A DNA stretch of 49,251 nucleotides from Oscillospiraceae bacterium (GCA_017516005.1 JAFWDU010000016.1:1-49251), one strand, 5' to 3'; numbered from the stretch's first letter, positions 17,219-25,644 are shown. The notes: a model not told the origin generated them from the letters alone. Numbers and translations are program-made.

Positions 17219-17851
17219 ATGGCAGATGTGCAAAGCATTATTTCCAAACTGAAAGAACTCTATCCGGACGCACTTTGCGCCCTGGATTACCAAAGAGATT
17301 ACGAGCTTTTGATCTCCGTACGGTTGAGTGCCCAGTGTACTGATGCGAGAGTGAACATGGTCACCCCTGCTCTATTTGCGAAGTACTCTTCTCTGGATGC
17401 TTTTGCAGAGGCTGATCCAGCTGATATTGAGAAGATGATTCACTCCTGTGGTTTCTTCCATCACAAAGCGAAGGATATCGTTGCAGCCTGCAGAATGATT
17501 CGAGATGAATTCCACGGCGTTGTACCGGATCGAATGGAGGATCTGCTTCGGATTCCTGGTGTTGGCCGCAAAACCGCGAATCTGATTCTCGGCGACATAT
17601 TCGGGAAAGAAGCCTATGTCTGTGATACACACTGTATACGAATTACCGGACTGCTTGGCCTGACTGACGGAAGTAAAGATCCTTTAAAAGTGGAAATGCA
17701 GCTGCGGGAAGTAATTCCTCCGGAGGAGAGCAGTGATTTCTGCCATCGAATGGTATTGCACGGTCGTGCAGTATGCATTGCGAGAAGGCCAAATTGTGCA
17801 GCATGTGCACTCGCTCCTTACTGCAAACATGCTCAGGAAAAGATCCCATAA
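17219..17851 (+). CDS. nth: endonuclease III (DNA glycosylase/AP lyase)
   Basis: Bifunctional base-excision enzyme that removes oxidised pyrimidines and cuts at the abasic site. The 210-residue protein shows the helix-hairpin-helix with catalytic lysine (LRIPGVGRKTAN, Lys118), the catalytic aspartate (CDTHCIRI, Asp136) and four [4Fe-4S] cysteines in C-x6-C-x2-C-x5-C spacing (186, 193, 196, 202). Length is standard. It is followed by a strong GC hairpin. Confidence 0.96.
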   Translation: MADVQSIISKLKELYPDALCALDYQRDYELLISVRLSAQCTDARVNMVTPALFAKYSSLDAFAEADPADIEKMIHSCGFFHHKAKDIVAACRMIRDEFHGVVPDRMEDLLRIPGVGRKTANLILGDIFGKEAYVCDTHCIRITGLLGLTDGSKDPLKVEMQLREVIPPEESSDFCHRMVLHGRAVCIARRPNCAACALAPYCKHAQEKIP

Positions 17852-17858
17852 CTGCCAG

Positions 17859-17890
17859 CGCGCGGGATTCAGCGTCCCGCGCGATTTCTT
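17859..17890 (+). terminator. Rho-independent terminator of nth
   Basis: Nine-base perfect GC-rich stem CGCGCGGGA / TCCCGCGCG (17859-17867, 17875-17883) with a seven-base loop, followed by ATTTCTTG. Confidence 0.75.
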
Positions 17891-17959
17891 GTCCTCTCGG
17901 ACTTTCTTCATTTTGAGGCCGGATGATCGAGATTCTATATTGTAAAATCGGATAAACAC

Positions 17960-17988
17960 TGGACGAACATGGAAAAACACGCTATAAT
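17960..17988 (+). promoter_or_regulatory. sigma-A promoter of the DUF5662 gene
   Basis: -35 TGGACG (17960-17965), 17-base spacer, perfect -10 TATAAT (17983-17988). Confidence 0.65.
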
Positions 17989-18053
17989 AGCTTGAGATTT
18001 CGGGCAGGATCCAAAACAGATGCAGAAGTCTGTTCAATTAGGGAGGCAACGTT

Positions 18054-18614
18054 TTGAAACCCTGGCAGCATTTCAAAACCATAACACACCATAGGCACCT
18101 TGTGATGCTTGAATGCTTTCGCGTAGGCCTGGTATGGCAGGGCCTTACCCATGATCTGTCCAAATATTCACCCACTGAGTTTCTTGTAGGTGCAAAGTAC
18201 TATCTCGGCAACAGAAGTCCGAACTGGGCGGAGCGTAATGAGAAAGGCTATTCAAGCGCCTGGCTCCATCACAAAGGTCGGAACCGTCATCATTTTGAGT
18301 ACTGGTTTGATGTGATTCCCGGAACCTCCACTTATGTCCCGCTTCCAATGCCCCGCAAATATCTCGTAGAGATGCTACTCGACCGAATTGCCGCATGCAA
18401 AACATATAACGGAAAAAACTATCATGACGGTGCTCCGCTGGAATATCATCTCAGGGCGAAAGAGGATGTTAACCTTCATCCCCAAACGAAAAAGGAACTG
18501 GAGTTCCTCTTAGAGTACCTTCGGGATCACGGAGAAAAAGAAACCTTTCAGCTTATCCGGAAGAAAGTACTTCCCGGAAAGAACTTTCTCCCAGACCCGT
18601 CGTCTAATGAATAA
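18054..18614 (+). CDS. DUF5662 family protein
   Basis: 186-residue soluble protein of a conserved but uncharacterised family. It is rich in histidines arranged as HFKTITHHRHLVM near the N-terminus, then GLTHDLSKYSPTEF (about 33-46), an HD-like metal-binding pattern, and a middle segment with HHKGRNRHHFEYW (about 75-87). A nucleotide or phosphohydrolase role is possible from the H...HD pattern but is only a guess. Start is TTG with GGGAGG seven bases upstream. It is preceded by its own promoter and lies 48 bases before the glycosidase-like gene on the same strand. Confidence 0.8.
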   Translation: MKPWQHFKTITHHRHLVMLECFRVGLVWQGLTHDLSKYSPTEFLVGAKYYLGNRSPNWAERNEKGYSSAWLHHKGRNRHHFEYWFDVIPGTSTYVPLPMPRKYLVEMLLDRIAACKTYNGKNYHDGAPLEYHLRAKEDVNLHPQTKKELEFLLEYLRDHGEKETFQLIRKKVLPGKNFLPDPSSNE

Positions 18615-18662
18615 TGGCATTTCCACATTTCATGTGATCAAAATCGATAGGATGTGTTTAAT

Positions 18663-20042
18663 TTGTCCAATATAACACTGTTCGGCAACCAGGGTTCCAG
18701 ACAGCCCGGGGCTAAGCCAAAACGGCAGAACTCCGGAACGCATACTGCTGCCCGTCCTGTCAGAACGCATCGGCTGCGAAACTTCTTTATTACACTGTTA
18801 ACGCTGATTGTCCTTCTGGAGGGGTTTTACTTCTACCTCTGCTACACAAATAACTCCTTTATTTCCAGATGGCGGAATATTTATGTCCAGACCGCCCTTT
18901 CAACGCTAAGCCATCAGTGGCTGGCAACGGATCTTCTGCCTGCCAAGGTCGTAAATGCTACGATTGAACGGATTGAAGCGGGACGCAAGCAACAGATTGA
19001 CGTCAACTCCTCCTGGGATCTTCCGGAACAGCATGTGGACAAACCGAATGTTGTTGAAACCATCATTGACCAGTACAAGCCGCCCGAAGAAGAGGACGAA
19101 CAGCAGGAAGTCGAGACCCTTCCCTACTGGATCCGTTATGACCGGGAAGGCGCAGAAACATTCTTTGAAGTATTTGGTGAAATCGATCCGGTTACCATGC
19201 TGGACTATCTTGACGCCAATCCGGAAGTTATGGATAACGGTTGGGCCGGCATCAACATTGACAAAGCAGGCCTGGATCAGGATGGAACAACGATCTATAC
19301 CACAAACGGGGATCAGGTTCTTGCCGTTAACGCAGTGGACGGCATTCTGCTGATCCGCGTGAAGGGCAATTCGTGGCGCGGTATTCTCGCAATTATGAAA
19401 GATCCGTCCCGGGTCGGAATGTGCTGGTCGGCTGGAATTGGTTCCTATGGTCAGACCGCAAAGCAGATTGCAGAACGGAACGGAGCGATTCTGGCTGTTT
19501 CCGGTTCCGGCTTTATTGATCCGGACGGGACAGGAAACGGCGGAACGCTTGCCGGTTATGCCATGTGCGGCGGCAGCGCCAGAGGCTATCACGCCGGCGG
19601 CGGCTTCAAGCGTCTGGAACTTCACACTGATAACCGTTTCTATATTACGGATGCCTATCTCCCCACAAATGACGATACCACCGATGCGGTTGAATTCACG
19701 CCCGCTCTGATTGTTGACGGCAAAGTAATCGTCACAGAGTATACGGACTGGAACGGGCAGCAGCCCAGAACGGTTCTCGGTCAGGGTCTGAACGGAGATA
19801 TCATGTTCCTGGATATTGAAGGCCGCGGTGCCGGCGGAAGTCTTGGTCTGAGCACCTACATCTGTGCCAATATCCTGTATGACTATGGCTGCGTTCAGTC
19901 CATGAATCTGGACGGCGGCAGCTCTTCAATCATGTATTACAACGGCCGGAGTATTACGCTCTGCTCCAATTCCTCGCTGACTGACGGCAGATATCTCCCC
20001 AATGCCTGGCTGTACTGGCCTTACGGATCGGAGCCCAACTAA
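18663..20042 (+). CDS. membrane-anchored phosphodiester glycosidase family protein (NAGPA domain)
   Basis: About 459 residues: a basic cytoplasmic N-terminus (about 1-40), one transmembrane helix (about 44-62), an extracytoplasmic linker, and a C-terminal NAGPA/DUF2233-like domain (about 220-455). The domain is recognised by SGSGFIDPDGTGNGG, PALIVDGKV, PRTVLGQGLNGDIMFLDIEGR and the closing MNLDGGSSSIMYY. Relatives hydrolyse GlcNAc-1-phosphodiester linkages on the mammalian lysosomal tag or on bacterial polysaccharide and teichoic-type substrates. Start choice: GTG 18654 lies directly on AGGAT, whereas TTG 18663 has AGGATG eight bases upstream and is preferred. The next gene begins immediately after the stop codon. 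Confidence 0.85.
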   Translation: MSNITLFGNQGSRQPGAKPKRQNSGTHTAARPVRTHRLRNFFITLLTLIVLLEGFYFYLCYTNNSFISRWRNIYVQTALSTLSHQWLATDLLPAKVVNATIERIEAGRKQQIDVNSSWDLPEQHVDKPNVVETIIDQYKPPEEEDEQQEVETLPYWIRYDREGAETFFEVFGEIDPVTMLDYLDANPEVMDNGWAGINIDKAGLDQDGTTIYTTNGDQVLAVNAVDGILLIRVKGNSWRGILAIMKDPSRVGMCWSAGIGSYGQTAKQIAERNGAILAVSGSGFIDPDGTGNGGTLAGYAMCGGSARGYHAGGGFKRLELHTDNRFYITDAYLPTNDDTTDAVEFTPALIVDGKVIVTEYTDWNGQQPRTVLGQGLNGDIMFLDIEGRGAGGSLGLSTYICANILYDYGCVQSMNLDGGSSSIMYYNGRSITLCSNSSLTDGRYLPNAWLYWPYGSEPN

Positions 20043-20750
20043 ATGCACAAGCAGCGTATCTGGGAGTTGGACGCACTGCGCGGTCTTTGCATTCTCTGTG
20101 TCATTCTGATCCACTTCATTTTTGACCTTCAGTACTTCCTCGGTAAAGACATTCATCTGCCTGGAATCTACCGTTTTATACAGGATAACGGCGGAATCCT
20201 GTTTATACTTCTATCGGGCATCTGTGCAACACTTGGAAGCAGGAGCGTGCGCCGCGGGGTGATTGTATTCGCGTGCGGCATGCTGATAACGCTGGTTACC
20301 GTCGGAATGGTCCGGCTTGGCATGGCAGATTCGGATATTGTGATCAGCTTCGGGATCCTTCATATGCTGAGCATCAGCATGGTCCTTTACGCACTTGTGA
20401 AGCGGCTTCCCACCTGGGCAATCGCTATTCTTGGTATATTGATCATTGTTACTGGGTATTATTTTCTTTCGCTTCGTGTTTCCTGCAGTTGGGTTTTCTT
20501 TCTTGGCCTTCGTACTTCTATGTATTCGGCCGGTGATTATTTCCCTCTTCTCCCGCATTTTGGATGGTTCTGTATTGGCGTTGTACTTGGAAGAACCCTG
20601 TACAGCGGCAAAAAATCGCTTTTGCCTGACGCACCAAGCAGCGCCGCTCCCCTGCGGATGCTTCAGTTCTGCGGCCGTCACTCATTATGGATTTATCTTC
20701 TGCATCAGCCGGTCTGTTATGCTCTGGTCATGCTGATTACACTGCTTTAG
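20043..20750 (+). CDS. DUF1624 / heparan-alpha-glucosaminide acetyltransferase-like membrane protein
   Basis: 235-residue polytopic membrane protein with about seven helices. It begins with the family hallmark RIWELDALRGLCILCVILIH and ends with a helix carrying GRHSLWIYLLHQP, the pattern of DUF1624/HGSNAT-type and related acyltransferase-3 proteins, which move acyl groups across membranes onto glycans. The start ATG abuts the stop of the NAGPA-domain gene (TAAATG), so the two are co-translated. A joint job in modifying a surface glycan is an inference from that coupling. Confidence 0.82.
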   Translation: MHKQRIWELDALRGLCILCVILIHFIFDLQYFLGKDIHLPGIYRFIQDNGGILFILLSGICATLGSRSVRRGVIVFACGMLITLVTVGMVRLGMADSDIVISFGILHMLSISMVLYALVKRLPTWAIAILGILIIVTGYYFLSLRVSCSWVFFLGLRTSMYSAGDYFPLLPHFGWFCIGVVLGRTLYSGKKSLLPDAPSSAAPLRMLQFCGRHSLWIYLLHQPVCYALVMLITLL

Positions 20751-20760
20751 GAGTCTCACT

Positions 20761-21576
20761 ATGAAACCATTTGAAGGATTCTATCTTTATGTTGATATGG
20801 ACGGGACACTGCTCAACAGTGATAAAAAGATTACGCAGGGCAATCTGGATGCTATGAGCCGCTTTATTGATGAAGGCGGTAAAATCGGAATAGCAAGCGG
20901 AAGAAGTCCTCATAACATTGACTATTATTACTCCCTGTTCACCGTCAACGCACCGTCAATTCTGTTTAATGGTTCTGCAGTCTATGACTTTGACACAAAG
21001 CAGTATCTTTATCAGGCTCCTCTTAATAAGTCCATGATGCAGCCCGTCATTGACACCGGCCTATCCATACTCCCGGATGTCTGCATTCAGGTTTTCACAG
21101 AAAAAGCTATCTATGAATGCAATCTGAATCAGGGCGCTGGAGATCCCTATCTGAAATTCGAATGGTTTGACCGCGTCATGGCAACCCCTGACCAGATTCA
21201 GGAGAATTGGCTGAAACTTCTATTCTGCGATGGCGACGGTGAAAAAATCGACCGGATTCAGGCTGCTATCGATCCTGCTCCGTTTGAAGCAATCGGCATG
21301 ACAGTTACCCGTTCCGGTCTTGAGTATTTTGAGTTTCTGCCGACGAACAAAGGAGAAACTCTTCGGAAACTTCCGCAAATCATTCCGGATGTGCGAAAGA
21401 CACTCGCAATTGGTGACTACGGGAATGATCTTGCCATGGTGGAGGCCGCGGATATCGGCGCCGCCCCTGCCAATGCAACAGATGCCGTAAAATCAGTCGC
21501 AGATTGCATTGTTGCTGATAATGATCATGACGCTGTTGCTGATTTTCTTGAAAAAGCAGTATTTCGTTTTGCATAA
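20761..21576 (+). CDS. HAD-superfamily Cof-type phosphatase
   Basis: 271-residue soluble phosphatase of the Cof/IIB HAD group. Motif I is VDMDGTLLNSDKK (Asp12, Asp14), motif II lies around GIASGRSP, and motif IV is GDYGNDLAMVEAADIG near residue 217; the central cap domain (about 85-190) defines type IIB. Relatives dephosphorylate sugar phosphates and other small molecules. It starts ten bases after the acyltransferase gene, so it likely shares its transcript, and it ends at a very strong terminator. Exact substrate is unknown. Confidence 0.9.
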   Translation: MKPFEGFYLYVDMDGTLLNSDKKITQGNLDAMSRFIDEGGKIGIASGRSPHNIDYYYSLFTVNAPSILFNGSAVYDFDTKQYLYQAPLNKSMMQPVIDTGLSILPDVCIQVFTEKAIYECNLNQGAGDPYLKFEWFDRVMATPDQIQENWLKLLFCDGDGEKIDRIQAAIDPAPFEAIGMTVTRSGLEYFEFLPTNKGETLRKLPQIIPDVRKTLAIGDYGNDLAMVEAADIGAAPANATDAVKSVADCIVADNDHDAVADFLEKAVFRFA

Positions 21577-21587
21577 CATGAGAAAAA

Positions 21588-21635
21588 GCTTCCCGGTATG
21601 CTGATAATCCATGCAGCATACCGGGAAGCCTTTTT
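21588..21635 (+). terminator. Rho-independent terminator
   Basis: Perfect 16-base arms (21588-21603 and 21614-21629), ten-base loop, then CTTTTT. It closes the glycosidase-acyltransferase-phosphatase transcript. Confidence 0.93.
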
Positions 21636-21674
21636 ACTCATTTAGACACGATCATTAGCTTTTTGCACATATGA

Positions 21675-21884
21675 AAATATATGATTCAGTTCAAGTGTCA
21701 ACAGAGGATGGTCCAGGAAGGGACCAAGTGGACACTGCACAATACCAGAACCAAGGACATTGAACTGCTAGAAACCATGGGTTTCACACCGGACAAGGAA
21801 TACCCGCTGTAGGACAAATTGCGGTCGGGCCTGCCTATCTCTGTGAACCCTCATATGTGCAAGAACTCAAATGACTGTGTTTAG
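21675..21884 (+). pseudogene. possible decayed gene fragment with in-frame TAG
   Basis: The gap between the HAD terminator and cvpA has no intact gene. One plus-strand frame is open for about 70 codons apart from a single TAG at 21810-21812. It reads MIQFKCQQRMVQEG, then WTLHNTRTKDIELLETMGF, TPDKEYPL, stop, DKLRSGLPISVNPHM, and ends at 21884 against the cvpA stop. The composition looks protein-like (mixed charged and hydrophobic residues), but I recognise no family and no ribosome site. It may be a remnant of a transferred gene, or chance. Confidence 0.3.
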
Positions 21885-22552
21885 ATCAGATCCACAAAAT
21901 ACTTCAGAATCAAGGTCTTATCCACTAGACTCTGCGGAATCAGGAACCCAAGATATCGCACGGTCCAGGCAAAAATTCCAATCAGTATCAGTGCCTTAAC
22001 CGCGCCAAGTATTGCCCCTCCGGCAGCATTGAATTCCTTGACAACCGGCAGCTTCGTCATGATTCCCAAAGCCTTGCTCAAAAGACTCAGAATCAGCGAA
22101 ATGCCAATAAAAATGATAATAAAAACAATCACTCTCGCAATTAAAGCGGAAATCTGCTGTGCAGTTTCCCTGGCCAGCGCTGGAACAATCTCTTCTGTTA
22201 CTGCAGAAACGGCATTTTCGATCAGGCTTGTCAGCTCATCGACCGCCATCTCATAAAACCCATACCCTCGGATTACTTCCGGTACTGCCTGCTGAACTGC
22301 ATCACTGGACTCAGCCGCATTCTGCACACTTTGAATCTTATCCTGAAACTGTTCAACGACGTTTTCTTCAATGCTATGAGAGAGATACTCTGCCAGATAT
22401 GGTGATAACTGTTTGGTTGCCCAGATTGCGCCAAGGAGTGCAATCACAACACCAAACAGGCCGAACAGGCTTTTGACAAGACCTTTTCTTGCACCGTTTG
22501 CAATGGAATATACTACAACCGCGATCAGAATTCCGTCAATCACATATGCCAA
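21881..22552 (-). CDS. CvpA family membrane protein
   Basis: 223-residue membrane protein with four hydrophobic helices (about 5-20, 28-46, 135-160, 175-200), the CvpA layout, and a longer than usual central loop (about 50-130, amphipathic and rich in Glu and Ser). The N-terminal DGILIAVVVYSIANGARKGLVKSLFGLFG is characteristic: CvpA proteins have a G-x-x-K/R-G motif after helix 1. The E. coli member is needed for colicin V production; the general role in envelope stability is unclear. Start is TTG with GGGAGG nine bases upstream. It has a strong promoter of its own. Confidence 0.88.
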   Translation of the reverse strand: MAYVIDGILIAVVVYSIANGARKGLVKSLFGLFGVVIALLGAIWATKQLSPYLAEYLSHSIEENVVEQFQDKIQSVQNAAESSDAVQQAVPEVIRGYGFYEMAVDELTSLIENAVSAVTEEIVPALARETAQQISALIARVIVFIIIFIGISLILSLLSKALGIMTKLPVVKEFNAAGGAILGAVKALILIGIFAWTVRYLGFLIPQSLVDKTLILKYFVDLI

Positions 22553-22583
22553 AGAGTATCACCTCCCTTTTTACAACTGCCAC

Positions 22584-22612
22584 ATTATAATCAAATGCAG
22601 GATTAATTGCAA
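22584..22612 (-). promoter_or_regulatory. sigma-A promoter of the cvpA-family gene
   Basis: Minus strand: -35 TTGCAA (22607-22612), 17-base spacer, perfect -10 TATAAT (22584-22589). Confidence 0.78.
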
Positions 22613-22642
22613 TTGAATTTTCTCCCAGGTGGCTGATGACTT

Positions 22643-22702
22643 AAAAAGCCACTCCCGGTAGGTAGCGGTCAGATACGATCGCGTAAATCCTCCCGGGAGT
22701 GG
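22643..22702 (-). terminator. terminator of the amino-sugar operon
   Basis: Ten-base arms CCACTCCCGG / CCGGGAGTGG (22649-22658, 22693-22702) with a long 34-base loop, followed on the minus strand by C and TTTTT. The loop is unusually long for an intrinsic terminator. Confidence 0.7.
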
Positions 22703-22724
22703 TTTTCATCTGGCACAAGGGCAA

Positions 22725-23456
22725 TCAGATCTGAAAGCCGATCTCATCAGCCAAAGACTTCTCCAGAATGACCGTTGCGTCACGGTGCAGACGGAGGAAG
22801 GTTACAGGACATTTGGGATCGATCTTGTCAGAAAGCAGAAGCGCTTTCATCGCATCCTGCTTCTTACCGCTGACAATCATTAAAAGCTTCTTTGCGCGCA
22901 TGATATTACCCATGCCCATAGTTACCGCATAACGGGGCACATCATCACGACTGGCGAAGAACCGCTGGTTTGCATCAATCGTACTTTCATCCAGGACCTC
23001 TTTATGCGCTCCGTCATAGAGGGTATCACCCGGTTCGTTGAAGCCGAGATGGCCATCCGGACCGACACCGAGCACCTGAACTTCGATCTCTGTCCGATCC
23101 AGAACAGCGTTGAACTCACGAAGATTCTCTTCCACATCGCCGACACCTTTTGCGACATAGGTGTTTGCCTTTTCGATATTGATGTGGTTGAACAGATTAT
23201 CGTCCATAAAATAACGGTAGCTCTGATCATGTGTGGGCTCTAGGCCAACGTATTCATCCAGATTGACAGAATGAATCTTGGAAAAGTCCAGACCTTCCTC
23301 CGCGCAGCGGCGAGCCAGTTCCTGATACATGCCTACCGGACTGGAGCCGGTTGCAAGCCCCAGTGTGCAGGACGGGTTCTCTCGAACAGCTTTTTCAATG
23401 ATATCGGCTGCCAGGCAGCTGGCTTCCTGATAATCTTTCGCAATAATGATCTTCAT
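22725..23456 (-). CDS. nagB: glucosamine-6-phosphate deaminase
   Basis: Converts glucosamine-6-phosphate to fructose-6-phosphate and ammonia. The 243-residue protein has the substrate loop LATGSSPVGMY (about 35-44), NLDEYVGL with catalytic Asp67, and GVGPDGHLGFNEPG containing Asp134, His136 and Glu141, the set equivalent to E. coli Asp141/His143/Glu148. Start ATG 23456 has GGAGG eight bases upstream; a longer in-frame reading overlaps the upstream gene and is not preferred. It is the last gene of the glmM operon, 16 bases after the hexapeptide gene. Confidence 0.96.
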   Translation of the reverse strand: MKIIIAKDYQEASCLAADIIEKAVRENPSCTLGLATGSSPVGMYQELARRCAEEGLDFSKIHSVNLDEYVGLEPTHDQSYRYFMDDNLFNHINIEKANTYVAKGVGDVEENLREFNAVLDRTEIEVQVLGVGPDGHLGFNEPGDTLYDGAHKEVLDESTIDANQRFFASRDDVPRYAVTMGMGNIMRAKKLLMIVSGKKQDAMKALLLSDKIDPKCPVTFLRLHRDATVILEKSLADEIGFQI

Positions 23457-23472
23457 AAATGATGCCTCCAAA

Positions 23473-24135
23473 TCAATACTTGTGGACAATTCTTCCGGAT
23501 TCTTTATAAATGCATCTTTCCGGGATCACTCCGCGTACGCACGATACGGGATAGACATTGGAGTCCCGTCCGATCACAGTACCCGGATTCAGAACAGTGT
23601 TGCAGCCAACTTCCACTCTGTCGCCTATCAGTGCGCCTACTTTCTTCCGTCCGGTCTCAAGCAGCTCTCCTTCGTTCTTGATCACAACCGGGAGTTTATC
23701 TGACTTGACATTACTGGTAATAGAACCCGCACCCATATGTGCCTTATATCCAAGAATGGAATCGCCGACGTAATTGTAATGCGGAACCTGCACATTGTCG
23801 AATAGAATGACATTTTTCAGTTCCGTAGAGTTTCCAACGACACAGTTCTCTCCCACGAGCGCACTGCCCCGGATAAACGCGCACTGACGGACTTCCGTGT
23901 TGTGCCCGATAATGCAGGGACCATGGATATATGCGGTTGCGAAAACTGTTGCATCTTTGGCGATCCAAACATCTTCCTGCGGATGGTCGTATTCATCTGC
24001 CGGCAGTGTTTTTCCAATCGCAAGAATTAGATCTGAGATTCCAGCAAGCGCTTCCCAGGGATAGGTGAACTGGGAAAGATACTCCCCTGCCTTGGTATGG
24101 CTCAGATCGTAAAGATCCTGAATGGTCAGATTCAT
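23473..24135 (-). CDS. GlmU-like left-handed beta-helix (hexapeptide) protein
   Basis: 220-residue protein whose central part (about 55-200) consists of hexapeptide repeats (IHGPCIIGHNTEV, ALVGENCVVGNST, ALIGDRVEVGCNT, PGTVIGRDSNV). The segment VPHYNYVGDSILGYKAHMGAGSITSN matches the acetyltransferase half of GlmU (HYSYLGD...GAGT-type). There is no N-terminal pyrophosphorylase domain, so it is about half of a GlmU. It could acetylate glucosamine-1-phosphate, the GlmM product, or act as a UDP-sugar acyltransferase. Its ATG overlaps the glmM stop by four bases, which supports work on amino-sugar phosphates. Confidence 0.85.
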   Translation of the reverse strand: MNLTIQDLYDLSHTKAGEYLSQFTYPWEALAGISDLILAIGKTLPADEYDHPQEDVWIAKDATVFATAYIHGPCIIGHNTEVRQCAFIRGSALVGENCVVGNSTELKNVILFDNVQVPHYNYVGDSILGYKAHMGAGSITSNVKSDKLPVVIKNEGELLETGRKKVGALIGDRVEVGCNTVLNPGTVIGRDSNVYPVSCVRGVIPERCIYKESGRIVHKY

Positions 24136-25499
24136 TTTTTCACCTCAATCAAATGTCCGCTCTGCTCCATTGCAGCAATAATCGCATCTACATTCTCCAG
24201 GCACTCCGCATCCGAACCTGCTTCCGACATCACGCGGAGAACAGGTTCTGTTCCGCTTTTTCGGAGAAGTACACGGCCTTCGGTGCCAAGGCGCTCTGTC
24301 GCAGCATTTACAGCCGCAATCACAGCAGGATCCTGAAGGGTTCCGTCTTTGTCATCCACTCGGACATTTTTCAACACCTGCGGATACATCGTGACTTCAG
24401 ATGCGAGAACACTCAGCGGCATCTGGGTCTCAATGAGTACATCCATCAGCATCAGCGCAGTGATCAAGCCGTCGCCGGTATGCGCAAACTTCCGGAAGAT
24501 AATGTGACCGGACTGCTCACCGCCGATAGAATGATGGAATTCCTTCATATTCTCATAGACATAACGGTCTCCGACGGCTGTTTTTTCGTAGCTGATTCCA
24601 ATCCGGTCAAGCGCTTTATACAGACCGAAGTTGGACATAACGGTTGTAACAACTGTGTTCGTCGGCAGCTGTCCCCGCTCTTTCATGAATTTCGCGCAGA
24701 TGTACATGATTTTATCGCCATTCACAACTTCACCGCGTTCATCCACTGCTAGGCAGCGGTCAGCGTCACCATCAAATGCAAATCCCACATCCAGATGGTT
24801 CTCCCTTACGTGCTGCTGAAGACTCTCAATATGGGTTGAACCGCATGCAACGTTGATATTAAGTCCGTTGGGTTCCGTATGAATCGCATAGGTCTTTGCG
24901 CCAAGGGCATCGAAAAGTGCACGTCCCAGGGAGAACGTACTGCCGTTTGCGCAATCAAGACCGATCTTGTGATTCTCGAAGGAATGGCTTACAATACTGG
25001 TGAGATATCCGAGATAACGGTTCCTGCCCTGGTAATAGTCAATTGTTTTACCAATGTCTTCCCCAGAGCACCAGCTGATCTTTTCCCCTTCTCCGTCCAA
25101 ATAACGCTCGAGGAGATCCTGCAGGTCATCATCCATTTTCTCGCCTTCACCATTCATCAGTTTTATGCCGTTGTCGTAGAAAGGATTATGGCTGGCCGAG
25201 ATCATGACACCACAGTCAAAATTATCCGTTCGGGTGATAAAGCTGACGCAAGGAGTTGTGGTTACATGAAGAAGATAAGCATCAGATCCTGAAGAGGTAA
25301 TTCCAGCGGCAAGTGCACTTTCATACATATAAGATGACCGCCGGGTATCTTTTCCGATTACAATGCGGGCGCTTTCGCCTTCCGGATGCAGTTTGCGATA
25401 ATACCATCCAAGGAATCGTCCGATACGAAAAGCATGGTCGGCTGTCAAATCTACGCCGGCTTTGCCGCGAAAACCATCTGTTCCAAAGTATTTGCCCAT
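24132..25499 (-). CDS. glmM: phosphoglucosamine mutase
   Basis: Interconverts glucosamine-6-phosphate and glucosamine-1-phosphate, feeding UDP-GlcNAc and peptidoglycan synthesis. The 455-residue protein has KYFGTDGFRG at the N-terminus, the phosphoserine loop ISASHNP (Ser103), the metal-binding DGDADR (about 246), the sugar loop GGEQSGH and the phosphate loop RKSGTEP near the end. Start ATG 25499 has AGGAG six bases upstream. It leads an operon with the hexapeptide protein and nagB. Confidence 0.95.
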   Translation of the reverse strand: MGKYFGTDGFRGKAGVDLTADHAFRIGRFLGWYYRKLHPEGESARIVIGKDTRRSSYMYESALAAGITSSGSDAYLLHVTTTPCVSFITRTDNFDCGVMISASHNPFYDNGIKLMNGEGEKMDDDLQDLLERYLDGEGEKISWCSGEDIGKTIDYYQGRNRYLGYLTSIVSHSFENHKIGLDCANGSTFSLGRALFDALGAKTYAIHTEPNGLNINVACGSTHIESLQQHVRENHLDVGFAFDGDADRCLAVDERGEVVNGDKIMYICAKFMKERGQLPTNTVVTTVMSNFGLYKALDRIGISYEKTAVGDRYVYENMKEFHHSIGGEQSGHIIFRKFAHTGDGLITALMLMDVLIETQMPLSVLASEVTMYPQVLKNVRVDDKDGTLQDPAVIAAVNAATERLGTEGRVLLRKSGTEPVLRVMSEAGSDAECLENVDAIIAAMEQSGHLIEVKK

Positions 25500-25561
25500 A
25501 TGAGGCTCCTTTCCATTGAACAAGAATGAAATAGTGCAATTATTTCCAAGAAACCAACATT

Positions 25562-25590
25562 GTTATACAATATGTTGTCTTTCAAGTCAA
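25562..25590 (-). promoter_or_regulatory. sigma-A promoter of the glmM operon
   Basis: Minus strand: -35 TTGACT (25585-25590), 17-base spacer, -10 TATAAC (25562-25567). Confidence 0.8.
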
Positions 25591-25614
25591 CTGAAATAAT
25601 CACATTTTGTAATT

Positions 25615-25644
25615 ATTGCAAGTTCTATCCTCCAATCTTGCAAT
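25615..25644. repeat. inverted repeat, operator candidate, between glmM and sfsA
   Basis: ATTGCAAG (25615-25622) and CTTGCAAT (25637-25644) form an eight-base inverted repeat with 14 bases between, upstream of the glmM -35 and in front of sfsA. TTGCAA in the right arm could also serve as a -35 for sfsA with TTTACT 18 bases on. Regulator binding is speculative. Confidence 0.35.
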
